A DNA stretch of 53,345 nt from Candidatus Rokubacteria bacterium 13_2_20CM_69_15_1 (GCA_001914535.1 MNCR01000096.1:27433-80777); one strand, 5' to 3'; shown: positions 8,363-16,743, counted from the first letter of the stretch. The notes: generated by a model not told the origin, from the sequence alone. Translations and numbers: made by a program.

Positions 8363-8439
8363 GGGGAAAATCCAAGATGTGGGGGTCCGCACCGGTTCTT
8401 GCGCCCCAGGGATGGGGGAGGAGCCTCTGCTCGCGATAA

Positions 8440-8468
8440 TTGACATCGCCGCCGGGCCGCGGTAGCGT
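8440..8468 (+). promoter_or_regulatory. Promoter of the radical SAM gene
   Basis: TTGACA (8440-8445), a 17-nt spacer and TAGCGT (8463-8468). The -10 keeps only the TAnnnT core. The predicted start at about 8475 gives a leader of roughly 43 nt containing GGGGAG (8503-8508), 9 nt before the ATG at 8518. Confidence 0.5.
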
Positions 8469-8517
8469 GGGCCAACTTACGGTCGTCCTTTCACAGTCAA
8501 CCGGGGAGATTCCGCCC

Positions 8518-10335
8518 ATGAGACGCACCCTCAAGAAGCTTGTGTTCGTCGAGCCCAAGTCGACGCACCTGCACATCTATAGCCGCGTCTGCATCCCGCG
8601 GCTCGGGTCCGTCCTGCTCGCGACGATCATGCGGGCGAAGGGGTACGACGTCCGTGTGTACATCGAGGACATCCATCCAATCGACATGAGCGAGGTGCTC
8701 TCCGCCGACCTCGTCGCGATCTCGGCCATCACGTCCACGGCCCCGCAATCCTACCGGCTGGCCGACCAGGTGCGGCAGGCGGGCGCGGTCGCCGTGATCG
8801 GGGGCACGCACACGAGCTTCCTGCCCGAAGAGGGTCTCGAGCACGCGGACTTCGTCGTCCGCGGCGAGGGCGAGTTCGCGTTCCAGGAGCTCGTGGACGC
8901 GATCCAGGCGGGCGACGGGTTTGCGAAGATCCAGAACCTGTCCTACCTGATGGACGGCCGCGTGGTAAACAACCCGGAGCGCCCGAAGATCCCGAACCTC
9001 GACGTGAACCCGATCCCGGACTACCACCTCATCACGGGCTGGAAGCCGGGCGGAGTCATCTCGGTCGCCACGTCGCGGGGCTGCCCGTTCTCATGCACCT
9101 TCTGCTCGGTTCCGGGCATGTACGGCCACGCGTTCCGCACCCACTCGGTGGAGCGCGTGCTGGAGGAGCTGGAGAGTCACCGGGGGAACCTCTACACGTT
9201 CTTTGCCGACGACATCTTCACCGCGAACAAGAAACGCGTGAAGGAGCTCATTCGCGGGATGATCGAGCGGAACCTGACGCCGCAATGGGGTGCCCAGGTG
9301 CGCACCGAGACCGTGGACGACCCGGAGCTCCTCGAGCTCATGCGCGACTCGAACTGCTTCAACGTCTACGTCGGCTTCGAGTCCATCAATCCTCGCACGC
9401 TCAAGCTCTTCAACAAGAAGCAGGATCTCGGCAAGATCGAGCGCTCGATCGAGCGCTTCCACGACTACGGGATCAGGATCCACGGCATGTTCGTGGTGGG
9501 TTCGGACGAGGACGACGTGGAGACGCTCGACGCCACCGCGGATTTCGCGCTCAAGCACGACATCGACTCGATCCAGTTCATGATCATGACGCCGATCCCG
9601 GGCTCGCCCGACTACGACACGATCTACGCCCACGGCGAGAAGTACATCATCAGCCGGAACTGGCAGTTCTACGACGGCCACCACGTCGTCCACCAGCCGC
9701 GCCGGCTGAGCCCGTACGAGCTCCAGGTCGGCGCGATCCGGGCGATGGAGAAGTTCTACTCTTGGCGTGGGATCGGCCAGAAGCTCCTCAAGCGCGACAT
9801 CTACTACGCGACGATCCGGTACTGGGGCAAGAAGATGATCCGCCAGTGGTGGAAGAACGAGGAGAACCGGGCCCACGTCGCGTGGCTCAGGGCGCAGCTC
9901 TACGAGGACGCCACCGAGCTGGGCCACGGCGCGGTGAAGACGGTCGCCCTGCCGGCGCTCCTGCTCCAGGACTCGCTCGGCCGCCTGCTCGAGCGTTTCC
10001 TTGCCGAGCTCGGCGTCAAGGTGGTGCCGCTGGCCGAGGCCGCTGCGGAGGGCGGGAAGCGGGCGCGGGAGACCTTCGATTGCCTGATCACGCCGATCGC
10101 CAAGCGCGCCGCGCAAGAGCGGGAGGAGTTCCACGCCCGCCTCGCGGCCGTGACCGCCGCGCTCCAGACCCACTGGGAGAAGCTGCCGCGGGTGAGCTTC
10201 CCGCTCGTGGACGGTCAGGGGCCCGTGTTTGAGCCGTTCGCGAAGATCGGGCTCCTCGTGACCAAGAACCTGGACCGCATCCGGGAAGCCTACAAGACCG
10301 CGGGCGTGGCGGAGGGGCTGTGGGAGGCCGCGTAA
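8518..10335 (+). CDS. B12-binding-domain radical SAM protein
   Basis: This 605-residue protein has an N-terminal Rossmann-like cobalamin-binding-type domain (about 1-165, with IPRLGSVLLATIMRAKGYDV and IGGTHTSFLPEE) and a radical SAM core whose cluster cysteines are C189, C193 and C196 in RGCPFSCTFC, followed by FFADDIFT and GFESINPRTL. A helical region of about 150 residues after residue 450 matches nothing I recognise. The family includes methyltransferases and ring-modifying enzymes (BchE, hopanoid and methylthio-type enzymes), but the substrate is unknown. The ATG at 8518 is chosen for its GGGGAG site and domain start. The gene is monocistronic. Confidence 0.88.
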   Translation: MRRTLKKLVFVEPKSTHLHIYSRVCIPRLGSVLLATIMRAKGYDVRVYIEDIHPIDMSEVLSADLVAISAITSTAPQSYRLADQVRQAGAVAVIGGTHTSFLPEEGLEHADFVVRGEGEFAFQELVDAIQAGDGFAKIQNLSYLMDGRVVNNPERPKIPNLDVNPIPDYHLITGWKPGGVISVATSRGCPFSCTFCSVPGMYGHAFRTHSVERVLEELESHRGNLYTFFADDIFTANKKRVKELIRGMIERNLTPQWGAQVRTETVDDPELLELMRDSNCFNVYVGFESINPRTLKLFNKKQDLGKIERSIERFHDYGIRIHGMFVVGSDEDDVETLDATADFALKHDIDSIQFMIMTPIPGSPDYDTIYAHGEKYIISRNWQFYDGHHVVHQPRRLSPYELQVGAIRAMEKFYSWRGIGQKLLKRDIYYATIRYWGKKMIRQWWKNEENRAHVAWLRAQLYEDATELGHGAVKTVALPALLLQDSLGRLLERFLAELGVKVVPLAEAAAEGGKRARETFDCLITPIAKRAAQEREEFHARLAAVTAALQTHWEKLPRVSFPLVDGQGPVFEPFAKIGLLVTKNLDRIREAYKTAGVAEGLWEAA

Positions 10336-10341
10336 GACAGT

Positions 10342-10389
10342 CGGAGGGGGCGTCTGACCGACGGGCTCCGCCCTCTGGGGCCCCCTCCG
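10342..10389. terminator. Hairpin between convergent genes, likely bidirectional terminator
   Basis: CGGAGGGGG (10342-10350) pairs with CCCCCTCCG (10381-10389), enclosing 30 nt with an inner GGGC-TCC-GCCC stem. It lies between the stop of the radical SAM gene and the stop of the convergent phosphoribosyltransferase gene. No T-run is obvious on either side. Confidence 0.5.
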
Positions 10390-10404
10390 AGCCCTAAGGA
10401 TCGA

Positions 10405-11088
10405 CTAGGGCACCTTCGGCTCCTGGATCGACGACGGCTTGCGGGTGTGCCGCCGCCGCACGAACTCCTCGTTGAGGGGCACGCCTTTCTTGCAGAGCGG
10501 ACACACCTCGGGATCGTAGGTCGGGAAATCACGGCTCACGAGGCTGAAGACCGGCTTGCCGCTCACCTCCACCGACGTGCGTCGCCACAGACACCCGACG
10601 CCGACCACCTGCGCGCCGAGCTGCTCGATCAGGTTGATCAAGAGATTGAGGGTCGACCCGGTACTGACGAGGTCCTCGATGATGAGGACCTTCGAGGTCG
10701 CGCGGATGAGGCGCTGGAACTCGACCGGCAGCGTCACGCGCCGCTTGCCCCCCGAGAGACCCTTGGTGCCGTAGACGACGACGGGACGCGAGGGATGGGC
10801 CCGCGCCACACAGTGGGAGAGGATGAGCGCGCCCGGCCCCGTGGACAGGACGACGTCCACGGGCCACTGGGCGAAGTGCTTCGCGATCACGGCGCCCAGG
10901 CCCTCGGTGAACGAGGGCTCGGTCGTCACGAGCGTCTTCTCGATGTACTCCGTCGTGTGCTGGCCCGAGGGCAGGAGCACGTGGTCGTTGGCGTGGTAGG
11001 CGCCGGTGCGCTTGAGGATCTCGAGGTGGATCTTCTCGCGGACTTCGGCCTCGACGGCGACGGGATCCTTCCTGGGCGTGGCGCTCAT
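10405..11088 (-). CDS. Orotate phosphoribosyltransferase-like protein with C-terminal CxxC
   Basis: The 227-residue type I phosphoribosyltransferase has the PRPP motif VLIIEDLVSTGSTL near residue 140, LLPSGQHTTEYIEKT (cf. PyrE SGxxxxxY) and VVVYGTKGLSGGK. The C-terminus carries YDPEVCPLCKKGVPLN, the CPLCxxGxP element found in a subset of OPRT-like proteins. It could be the cell's PyrE (UMP synthesis from orotate) or a paralogue, so I leave the symbol empty. The ATG at 11088 follows a GGGGAGGAAGGGG stretch. It is divergent from tsaB with a 47-nt gap. Confidence 0.8.
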   Translation of the reverse strand: MSATPRKDPVAVEAEVREKIHLEILKRTGAYHANDHVLLPSGQHTTEYIEKTLVTTEPSFTEGLGAVIAKHFAQWPVDVVLSTGPGALILSHCVARAHPSRPVVVYGTKGLSGGKRRVTLPVEFQRLIRATSKVLIIEDLVSTGSTLNLLINLIEQLGAQVVGVGCLWRRTSVEVSGKPVFSLVSRDFPTYDPEVCPLCKKGVPLNEEFVRRRHTRKPSSIQEPKVP

Positions 11089-11120
11089 CCCCTTCCTCCC
11101 CGCGCATTATCGCATTTTAT

Positions 11121-11129
11121 TGCTACACT
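11121..11129 (+). promoter_or_regulatory. Extended -10 of tsaB, leaderless spacing
   Basis: TGC-TACACT: the -10 hexamer occupies 11124-11129 and carries a TGn extension. Exactly 6 nt (CGGCCC) separate it from the tsaB ATG at 11136. No ribosome binding site is present and the -35 is poor, as expected for an extended -10. Confidence 0.5.
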
Positions 11130-11135
11130 CGGCCC

Positions 11136-11810
11136 ATGCGCGTGCTCGCCGTAGAAACCTCGACGCTCGCGGGCGGCGTCGCGCTGCTCGACGGTGACGT
11201 CCTCCTGGGTCAGTACGTGCTCGACGTGCGCGTCACCCACTCCGAGCGCCTCATGGTCGCGGTGGACCGCCTCCTCGGCGACGCGGGCTTCACGGCGGGC
11301 TCCCTCAGCGGGCTCGCCGTCGCGGTGGGGCCGGGCTCGTTCACCGGGCTCCGCGTCGGCTTGAGCGCGATCAAGGGCCTCGCCCTGGCGCTCGGGATTC
11401 CCGTGGCCGCCGTGCCGACGCTCGACGCGATGGCCGCGTCGCTGCCGTTCGCCGCGCTGCCCGTGTGCCCCGTCCTCGACGCCCGCAAGGGCGAAGTCTA
11501 CGCGTCGCTCTACCGCTGGGACGGCGTCGCCATGCGGCGCGAGTGGGAGTATCAAGCGCTCGCGCCGGAGACGCTGGCCGCGCGGCTCGGCGAGCCCGTG
11601 ATCGTGCTCGGCGACGGAGCGCCCGCGATTCGCTCGCCGCACGCGCGCCTGGCGCCGCCGAGCCACCGCGCGCCGTCGCCCGTGTGGGTCGCGCTCCTCG
11701 GCGCCGAGCGGCTCCTGGCGGGCGACACCGTGGCGGCCGCCGACCTCGTCCCGATCTACCTCCGGCCCTCCCAGGCGGAGCTCACGCGCCGTGCCGTCGT
11801 TGTCCGTTGA
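11136..11810 (+). CDS. tsaB: tRNA threonylcarbamoyladenosine biosynthesis protein TsaB
   Basis: TsaB is the non-catalytic ASKHA-fold partner that dimerises with TsaD in the t6A synthase complex. The 224-residue protein opens MRVLAVETSTLAGGVAL and carries VAVGPGSFTGLRVGLSAIKGLALAL, the family's strongest signature, plus PVLDARKGEVYASLY. It overlaps rimI by 20 nt, the classic tsaB-rimI pair. TsaC is at 1655 in the same window; tsaD is not present. It is probably translated from a leaderless mRNA (see the -10 entry). Confidence 0.95.
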   Translation: MRVLAVETSTLAGGVALLDGDVLLGQYVLDVRVTHSERLMVAVDRLLGDAGFTAGSLSGLAVAVGPGSFTGLRVGLSAIKGLALALGIPVAAVPTLDAMAASLPFAALPVCPVLDARKGEVYASLYRWDGVAMRREWEYQALAPETLAARLGEPVIVLGDGAPAIRSPHARLAPPSHRAPSPVWVALLGAERLLAGDTVAAADLVPIYLRPSQAELTRRAVVVR

Positions 11811-12264
11811 CCTGATGCGACCCGAGGACCTCGACGAGGTCCTCGGGATCGAACGCGCGTCGTTCTCGATGCCGTGGTCGCGCGGCGCGTTCCTCTACGA
11901 GATGCAGCAGAACCGGGTGGCGCGCTGCTGGGTCGCGCGCGAGGACGGAGGCGTCGTCGGCTACCTCTGCCTCTGGGAGGTCGCCGGCGAGCTGCACATC
12001 ACGAACGTCGCGGTGCATCCGACGGTTCGCCGACGCGGCATCGCTCGCACGCTGCTCGGCGGGGTTCTGGACGGCGCGCGCCAGCGCGGGCTCCGTCTCG
12101 TCGTCCTCGAGGTGCGTCCGAGCAATGCCGAGGCGCTCGGCCTCTACGACTCCTTCGGGTTCCGCGTTGTTGGCCGCCGTCGCGGGTACTACTACGACAC
12201 GGGCGAGGACGCCCTCGTCATGGAAGCAGACCTGCAGGCCGCCCAACCGGGAAGTCGCGCCTAG
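11791..12264 (+). CDS. rimI: Ribosomal protein bS18-type alanine N-acetyltransferase (GNAT)
   Basis: RimI acetylates N-terminal alanine of ribosomal protein S18 from acetyl-CoA. The 157-residue GNAT protein has MPWSRGAFLYEM, the acetyl-CoA loop VAVHPTVRRRGIARTLL (R/QxxGxG/A type), LEVRPSNAEALGLYDSFGF and VGRRRGYYYDTGEDALVM, a near-complete RimI signature. GTG at 11791 overlaps tsaB by 20 nt; ATG at 11815 (MRPEDLDEVL) is an alternative start with no better site. The neighbouring tsaB supports RimI over other GNATs. Confidence 0.93.
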   Translation: MPSLSVDLMRPEDLDEVLGIERASFSMPWSRGAFLYEMQQNRVARCWVAREDGGVVGYLCLWEVAGELHITNVAVHPTVRRRGIARTLLGGVLDGARQRGLRLVVLEVRPSNAEALGLYDSFGFRVVGRRRGYYYDTGEDALVMEADLQAAQPGSRA

Positions 12265-12361
12265 CGTCACGCGGTTTTGCGCGGGAACCTAGCGCCGGTT
12301 CGAGCGGTTAGTTACAGCTGAGCTCGTCTGCAGTTCACTCCGCTGTCAGGGGGAAGGCTCG

Positions 12362-13168
12362 ATGAGACAATTGGTCAGCGCCCTCGGCCTCTCGACGATG
12401 TTGCTCTCCATGGCCCCGCCGCACACGTACGGCTACTCGGGTGGCCCCCTCCGGAACGTCACCGACCTCGCGCCCACCTGCGCCGGGTGCCACTCGTCCT
12501 ACTCCAAAGACCAGCTCCGGAACGAGCCGGAGGCGTTTGCCAACGGCCAGGTGAAGGAGAACAAGCACTACAAGGCCATCGAGGATGGCTCGGGTCCCTA
12601 TCAACAGATGTCGCTCGCCGACCGCCAGAAGCTGCTTGCCGACGTCAAGCTCATGGACGAGCTGGCCTCGGTGAACCTCAGCGCGCCCGCTAGCCTCCGA
12701 CCCGGTCAGGAGGCGCAGGTCACGGCGACGGTGAAGGGAGGTCACGGCGTCGTCGGCGTCCTCCTCCTCGACACGGACCTTCGCTTTCAGGCGCGGCCCA
12801 TCCAGGCCGAGGGCTGGATGATCGTCGGCCCGCCGAAAGTGTGGGGCGGCGACGGCCAGGAGCAGACCAAGTGGGTGGATGGCCGCGCGCCGGGGCTCAA
12901 GAAGAACCTCAACAGCGTTCTCATCTTCGACCAGAAGACGGATCTGGCGGCGCGTAAGCTCGCCGAGGGCAAGGTTGTCTGGACCGTCAAGGCTCCGCAG
13001 GAGCCCGGCACGTACTCGATCACCGTCGCCTTCCACTTCGGCGGCGAGAAGGCCTCGTCCGTCGGCACCGTGACGACGCCCACGGGCGTGGTGCTGCCTC
13101 GGGGTGGTCCCGGCGGCCCCTCCGCGCGCGTCATGTTCGCCAGGCCGGTGATGGTGACCGTTCGCTAG
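12362..13168 (+). CDS. Secreted monoheme c-type protein with C-terminal beta-sandwich
   Basis: The 268-residue exported protein has a hydrophobic N-terminus (LVSALGLSTMLLSMA) with a likely signal cut before residue 25. One heme c site, C40-A-G-C43-H44, lies in LAPTCAGCHSSYSKD. Residues about 105-268 look like a beta-sandwich of the Reeler/choice-of-anchor kind (RPGQEAQVTATVKG, GTYSITVAFHFGGE). GGGGGAAGG precedes the ATG. The pentaheme cytochrome starts 25 nt downstream, so the pair probably forms a periplasmic electron-transfer unit. The exact role is unknown. Confidence 0.8.
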   Translation: MRQLVSALGLSTMLLSMAPPHTYGYSGGPLRNVTDLAPTCAGCHSSYSKDQLRNEPEAFANGQVKENKHYKAIEDGSGPYQQMSLADRQKLLADVKLMDELASVNLSAPASLRPGQEAQVTATVKGGHGVVGVLLLDTDLRFQARPIQAEGWMIVGPPKVWGGDGQEQTKWVDGRAPGLKKNLNSVLIFDQKTDLAARKLAEGKVVWTVKAPQEPGTYSITVAFHFGGEKASSVGTVTTPTGVVLPRGGPGGPSARVMFARPVMVTVR

Positions 13169-13193
13169 CAGCCCCGGGAGGAGGGCCACCGCC

Positions 13194-13838
13194 ATCGGCC
13201 GGTCGCTCGGACGGTCCCTCGCGCTCTGCGCGGCGGGCGGGGCGGGGGCTCTGCTCCTCGGCATGCTCTTCCTGGTGGCGCTCGCCGCCAAGGAGCGCGA
13301 CAACCGCTTCTGCGTCTCCTGCCACCTGCACGATGAGAAGTTCGGGCGTCTGATCGCGGCCCCGCCCAGCGACCTGGCCGGGCAGCATCACCGCAAGGAC
13401 GCGGCGGTCGGGTGCATCGCCTGTCACGGCGGCGCCGACCCTGCGATGCGGCTCACGGTCTGGGCGGTGGCGGGATTCGACACGCTGAAGTTCTTGGCCG
13501 GGGCCTATCGGGAGCCGACGCAGATGCGGCTGCCGCTGCGTGACGCCGAATGCCGCCAGTGCCACACGCCGATCCTACGCGTGTCGCGCCCGACTGGCGC
13601 GGCCTCGGAGACGCGGGCGCGGGCCGCCCGCCCCGGCGATGAGTCGGCGTTCGCGGCGGAGGCGGCGACCGAGGGCCGGGGTGGCACGTCCTACCATGCC
13701 ATCCGCGAGCACGACCCGGTGCGAGTGGCCTGCGTTCGCTGTCACACGACGCACACGACGGACAGCGACGCCGGCCACCGGTTCATCTCTCGCGATAGCG
13801 TCGTCCGCGTCTGCCGGGAGTGCCACACGGAGATGTAA
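13194..13838 (+). CDS. Membrane-anchored pentaheme cytochrome c (NapC/NirT-like)
   Basis: There are five CxxCH motifs: CVSCH, CIACH, CRQCH, CVRCH and CRECH. An N-terminal transmembrane anchor (LALCAAGGAGALLLGMLFLVALAA) precedes them, as in quinol-oxidising NapC/NirT proteins. The first ATG (13263) cuts this anchor in half. The reading frame is open upstream, and AGGAGG (13179-13184) lies 9 nt before an ATC at 13194, which would give (M)GRSLGRSLALC and a complete basic-plus-hydrophobic anchor. I therefore place the start at ATC with reservation (214 residues); from ATG it is 191. It likely passes electrons between the quinone pool and periplasmic partners. Confidence 0.8.
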   Translation: MGRSLGRSLALCAAGGAGALLLGMLFLVALAAKERDNRFCVSCHLHDEKFGRLIAAPPSDLAGQHHRKDAAVGCIACHGGADPAMRLTVWAVAGFDTLKFLAGAYREPTQMRLPLRDAECRQCHTPILRVSRPTGAASETRARAARPGDESAFAAEAATEGRGGTSYHAIREHDPVRVACVRCHTTHTTDSDAGHRFISRDSVVRVCRECHTEM

Positions 13839-13846
13839 GGCCGTCC

Positions 13847-14218
13847 TCAGGTGAGGGCACCGAGGAGGAGCGCCAGCCCGAGCGCCGCGGCGCCGAGCCA
13901 GCGCGCGAGACGTCCACACAGCACCGCGGTGACGCCGACGCCGAGGTGGAAGAGAGCGAGTGCAAGGTAGAAGTCCGTGAGGACCATGCCGAGGCCGTTG
14001 AGGACGAAGAATCCCCCGCCGAGCGCCAGGAGAACGCCGAGTAGCCGCGGTCGCATTCCGAGCCCGACCGCGATCAGGCAGGCGAGATCGGCGACGAGCA
14101 GCCAGCGTGTCGCGGTGGCCGCGGGGACGATGATCGCCAGGCCGTCCAGCCACGCCCGCTGCGGAGTGAGGTACCGCTCGGCGACGACGAGCGTGACCCG
14201 CGCCGGGATCCCCCGCAT
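13847..14218 (-). CDS. Small four-helix membrane protein, possibly DoxX-like
   Basis: The 123-residue protein has about four hydrophobic segments (around 25-52, 56-75, 78-97, 100-121), with GLGMRPRLLGVLLALGGGFFVLNGLG in the middle. Length and topology resemble DoxX/TQO-type subunits, but no diagnostic motif is clear. It is convergent with the pentaheme cytochrome (8-nt gap) and divergent from the HdrD-like gene. A -10 box TAGGAT with a TGn extension lies 8 nt before the ATG. Confidence 0.65.
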   Translation of the reverse strand: MRGIPARVTLVVAERYLTPQRAWLDGLAIIVPAATATRWLLVADLACLIAVGLGMRPRLLGVLLALGGGFFVLNGLGMVLTDFYLALALFHLGVGVTAVLCGRLARWLGAAALGLALLLGALT

Positions 14219-14226
14219 ACGTCGCG

Positions 14227-14232
14227 ATCCTA
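14227..14232 (-). promoter_or_regulatory. Extended -10 TAGGAT of the small membrane protein gene
   Basis: Minus strand TGC-TAGGAT with 8 nt to the ATG at 14218. Spacing suggests a leaderless or nearly leaderless transcript, and no ribosome binding site is visible. Confidence 0.4.
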
Positions 14233-14324
14233 GCAGACGGCGGTCGGCGACGCGGTCCTGACGCCACGCTCGACCCGGACTCCGCCGCGGAGGCGATTCT
14301 CACTGTGCTAAGGTTGGAGTCCTC

Positions 14325-16310
14325 ATGACCGCGTCCGTCCCGTTCCGCGACACATTCTGGAACGTTCCGGGCTGGGCCCAGGTCGCGCTCTACGTCGGCG
14401 CCATCGTCGCCGTCACCGTGTTCGTCTACGGCCTCGCGCAGCGCGTCCGCCTCTGGAGCGGCGGGCGCCCCGAGCCGCGGTTCGACCACATTCCCGAGCG
14501 TGTCACGCTCGTGGCCAAGCACGCGCTCGGCCAGGCGCGCACGCTCTCGCAGGCGTACCCCGGCGTCATGCACGCGATCATGTTCTGGGGCTTCCTGGCG
14601 CTCTTCATCGGGACGGTCCTCGCGACGATCGACTACGACATCACCGTGCCCTTGCTCGGCTACAAGCTGCTGAAGGGCTCGTTCTATCTCGTGTACGAGA
14701 CCGTGCTCGACATGTTCGGGCTCTGCTTCGTGCTGGGCCTTGGCATGGCCCTGTGGCGCCGCTTCGTGCTCCGTCCCGAGCGGATCGATCCGACGGCACG
14801 CTTCGCCGGGGCGTTGGCCCTGCTCCTTGTCATCAACGTGACCGGGTTCGTGATGGAGGCGTGTCGCCTCGCCGCGGTCCGCCCCGCCTGGGCGGCGTGG
14901 TCGCCGGTCGGCTGGGTCCTCGGGCAGGGGATGCTGGCGGCCGGGATGTCGGAGGGGGCGCTGCGGGCGACCCACCTCACCGTGTGGCTCGTCCACGCCG
15001 CCGTCTCGCTCGCGTTCGTCGCCGTCATCCCGTACTCGTACTTCGTCCACCTGATCACGACGCCGCTCAACATCTTCTTCGCGAAGCTCGGCCCGCGCGG
15101 CGCGATTCCGGCGATCGCGAACATCGAGGAGGCCGAGAGCCTCGGCGTCTCGAAGCTCGAGGAGTTCTCGTGGAAGCGACGACTCGACTTCGACGCCTGC
15201 GTCGAGTGCGGGCGCTGCCAGGCCGCGTGCCCCGCGTGGATGGCGGGCACCGCGCTCTCACCCAAGCAGATCATCGTGAAGCTCAAGCGCCACATGCACG
15301 GCGAGCTGCCGGGCCCGATCCACGGCGCGCTGATCCGCCCCGAGGAGCTGTGGGCGTGCACGACGTGCATGGCGTGCGTGGAGGAGTGCCCGGCGTTCAT
15401 CGACATCGTGGACACGATCATCGACCTCCGGCGCTACCTCGCGCTCTCGGAGGGCGCGCTCCCGTCCACCGCCCCGCAGTCGCTCCAGAACATCCAGCGG
15501 GCGGGCAACCCGTGGGGGCTCCCCGCGGGCGAGCGACTCGCGTGGGCCCAGGGGCTCGACGTGCCGGTCATGGAGCCCGGCCGAGAGGTGGAGTACCTCT
15601 ACTGGGTGGGCTGCTCGGCGTCGTACGACAGGCGCAACCAGGCGATCGCCCGGGCGGTGGTGAAGATCTTGAAGGCGGCGCGCGTGACCTTCGGCGTCAT
15701 GCAGGAGGAGCGGTGCCACGGCGAGGTCGCCCGGCGGCTCGGCGAGGAGTACCTCTATCAGACCCTCCAGCGGGAAAACGTCGCCGCGATCAACCGGTAC
15801 CGCTTCCGGAAGGTGATCACCCACTGCCCTCACTGCTTCAACACGATCCGGAACGAGTTCCCCCAGTTCGGCGGAACCTACGAGGTCCTCCATCACTCGC
15901 AGGTGATCGACGAGCTGATCCGCGCGGGGCGGATCAAGCCGACGAAAGCGCTCGACGCGACGCTCGCGTTCCACGATTCCTGCTATCTCGGCCGCTACAA
16001 CGGCATCACGGAGCCGCCCCGTCGCGTCGCGCGCTCGGTGCCGGGGCTCCGAGTGGTCGAGCTCCCCCGCAGCGGTGCGCGCGGCCTCTGCTGCGGTGGC
16101 GGCGGCGGCCACATGTGGATGGAAGTGAAGGCCAAGAAGCGGGTCAACCTGATCCGCGTGGAGGAGATCCTCGAGGCGAAGGTGGACGTGGTCGGCACCG
16201 GCTGTCCGTTCTGCCTCGCCATGATGGACCTCGGCCGTAAGGTGAAGGAGGCCGAGGGGACGCTCCAAGTGAAAGACGTGAGCGAGCTCGTCGCCGAAAG
16301 CTTGGAATGA
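14325..16310 (+). CDS. HdrD-like membrane Fe-S oxidoreductase (candidate ETF:quinone oxidoreductase)
   Basis: The 661-residue protein fuses an N-terminal cytochrome b/NarI-like membrane domain (about five helices between 17 and 245) to a ferredoxin domain with C292/C295/C298/C302 and C345/C348/C351/C355, then two CCG domains: CSASYDRR...HCPHCFN and HDSCYLGRYN...LCCGGGGGHMW...TGCPFC. This architecture is shared by HdrDE-type reductases and by the membrane proteins proposed to pass electrons from ETF to menaquinone. The fatty-acid genes elsewhere in the window fit that role, but etfAB are not here. It lies beside two c-type cytochrome genes. Confidence 0.87.
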   Translation: MTASVPFRDTFWNVPGWAQVALYVGAIVAVTVFVYGLAQRVRLWSGGRPEPRFDHIPERVTLVAKHALGQARTLSQAYPGVMHAIMFWGFLALFIGTVLATIDYDITVPLLGYKLLKGSFYLVYETVLDMFGLCFVLGLGMALWRRFVLRPERIDPTARFAGALALLLVINVTGFVMEACRLAAVRPAWAAWSPVGWVLGQGMLAAGMSEGALRATHLTVWLVHAAVSLAFVAVIPYSYFVHLITTPLNIFFAKLGPRGAIPAIANIEEAESLGVSKLEEFSWKRRLDFDACVECGRCQAACPAWMAGTALSPKQIIVKLKRHMHGELPGPIHGALIRPEELWACTTCMACVEECPAFIDIVDTIIDLRRYLALSEGALPSTAPQSLQNIQRAGNPWGLPAGERLAWAQGLDVPVMEPGREVEYLYWVGCSASYDRRNQAIARAVVKILKAARVTFGVMQEERCHGEVARRLGEEYLYQTLQRENVAAINRYRFRKVITHCPHCFNTIRNEFPQFGGTYEVLHHSQVIDELIRAGRIKPTKALDATLAFHDSCYLGRYNGITEPPRRVARSVPGLRVVELPRSGARGLCCGGGGGHMWMEVKAKKRVNLIRVEEILEAKVDVVGTGCPFCLAMMDLGRKVKEAEGTLQVKDVSELVAESLE

Positions 16311-16328
16311 GAAGGGACGGGAGGAACG

Positions 16329-16384
16329 GAGCCGCGGCGCACCTCGTCTCGGGCCACCCACCGACGGTGCCGGCCCCGCGGCTC
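16329..16384. other. Long inverted repeat between the HdrD-like and DUF1232 genes
   Basis: GAGCCGCGG (16329-16337) pairs with CCGCGGCTC (16376-16384), a perfect 9-bp stem enclosing 38 nt. It lies in the 82-nt gap and may act as a terminator or processing site; no T-run follows. Confidence 0.4.
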
Positions 16385-16392
16385 TCGATACC

Positions 16393-16743
16393 ATGAAGGC
16401 GCTGCTCCAGGCACTGCCGGACCTCGCGCGGACCATCGTGCGCCTCGCCGCCGACCCCATCCTGCCGGCCGCCACAAAGGTGGTGCTCGCCGCCGCCGTG
16501 CTCTATCTGCTTTCGCCGATCGACCTGATCCCCGATTTCATTCCCGGGCTCGGCGCGCTCGACGATATTCTCGTCGCGGCGGTTGTCGTCGACGGCCTCC
16601 TGAACTGGGTCGATCGCGGCCTCGTGCTGAAGTACTGGCCCGGGAGCGCCGAGTCGCTCGAGCGCGTGGCGCGTGCCGCGCGGGTGCTGGCCGCGTGGGT
16701 TCCGCAGCGGGTCAAGGTGAAGCTCTTCGCGCGGAGGCCCTGA
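16393..16743 (+). CDS. DUF1232 (YkvA-like) membrane protein
   Basis: The 116-residue protein contains the DUF1232 core LLSPIDLIPDFIPGLGALDDIL (about 39-60), which inserts as a hairpin into the membrane, with VVVDGLLNWV after it. The N-terminus is amphipathic and the C-terminus basic (RVKVKLFARRP). The family is widespread and its biochemical role is unknown. It is preceded by an inverted repeat and followed by 335 nt of non-coding DNA, so it is probably a single-gene unit. Confidence 0.88.
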   Translation: MKALLQALPDLARTIVRLAADPILPAATKVVLAAAVLYLLSPIDLIPDFIPGLGALDDILVAAVVVDGLLNWVDRGLVLKYWPGSAESLERVARAARVLAAWVPQRVKVKLFARRP

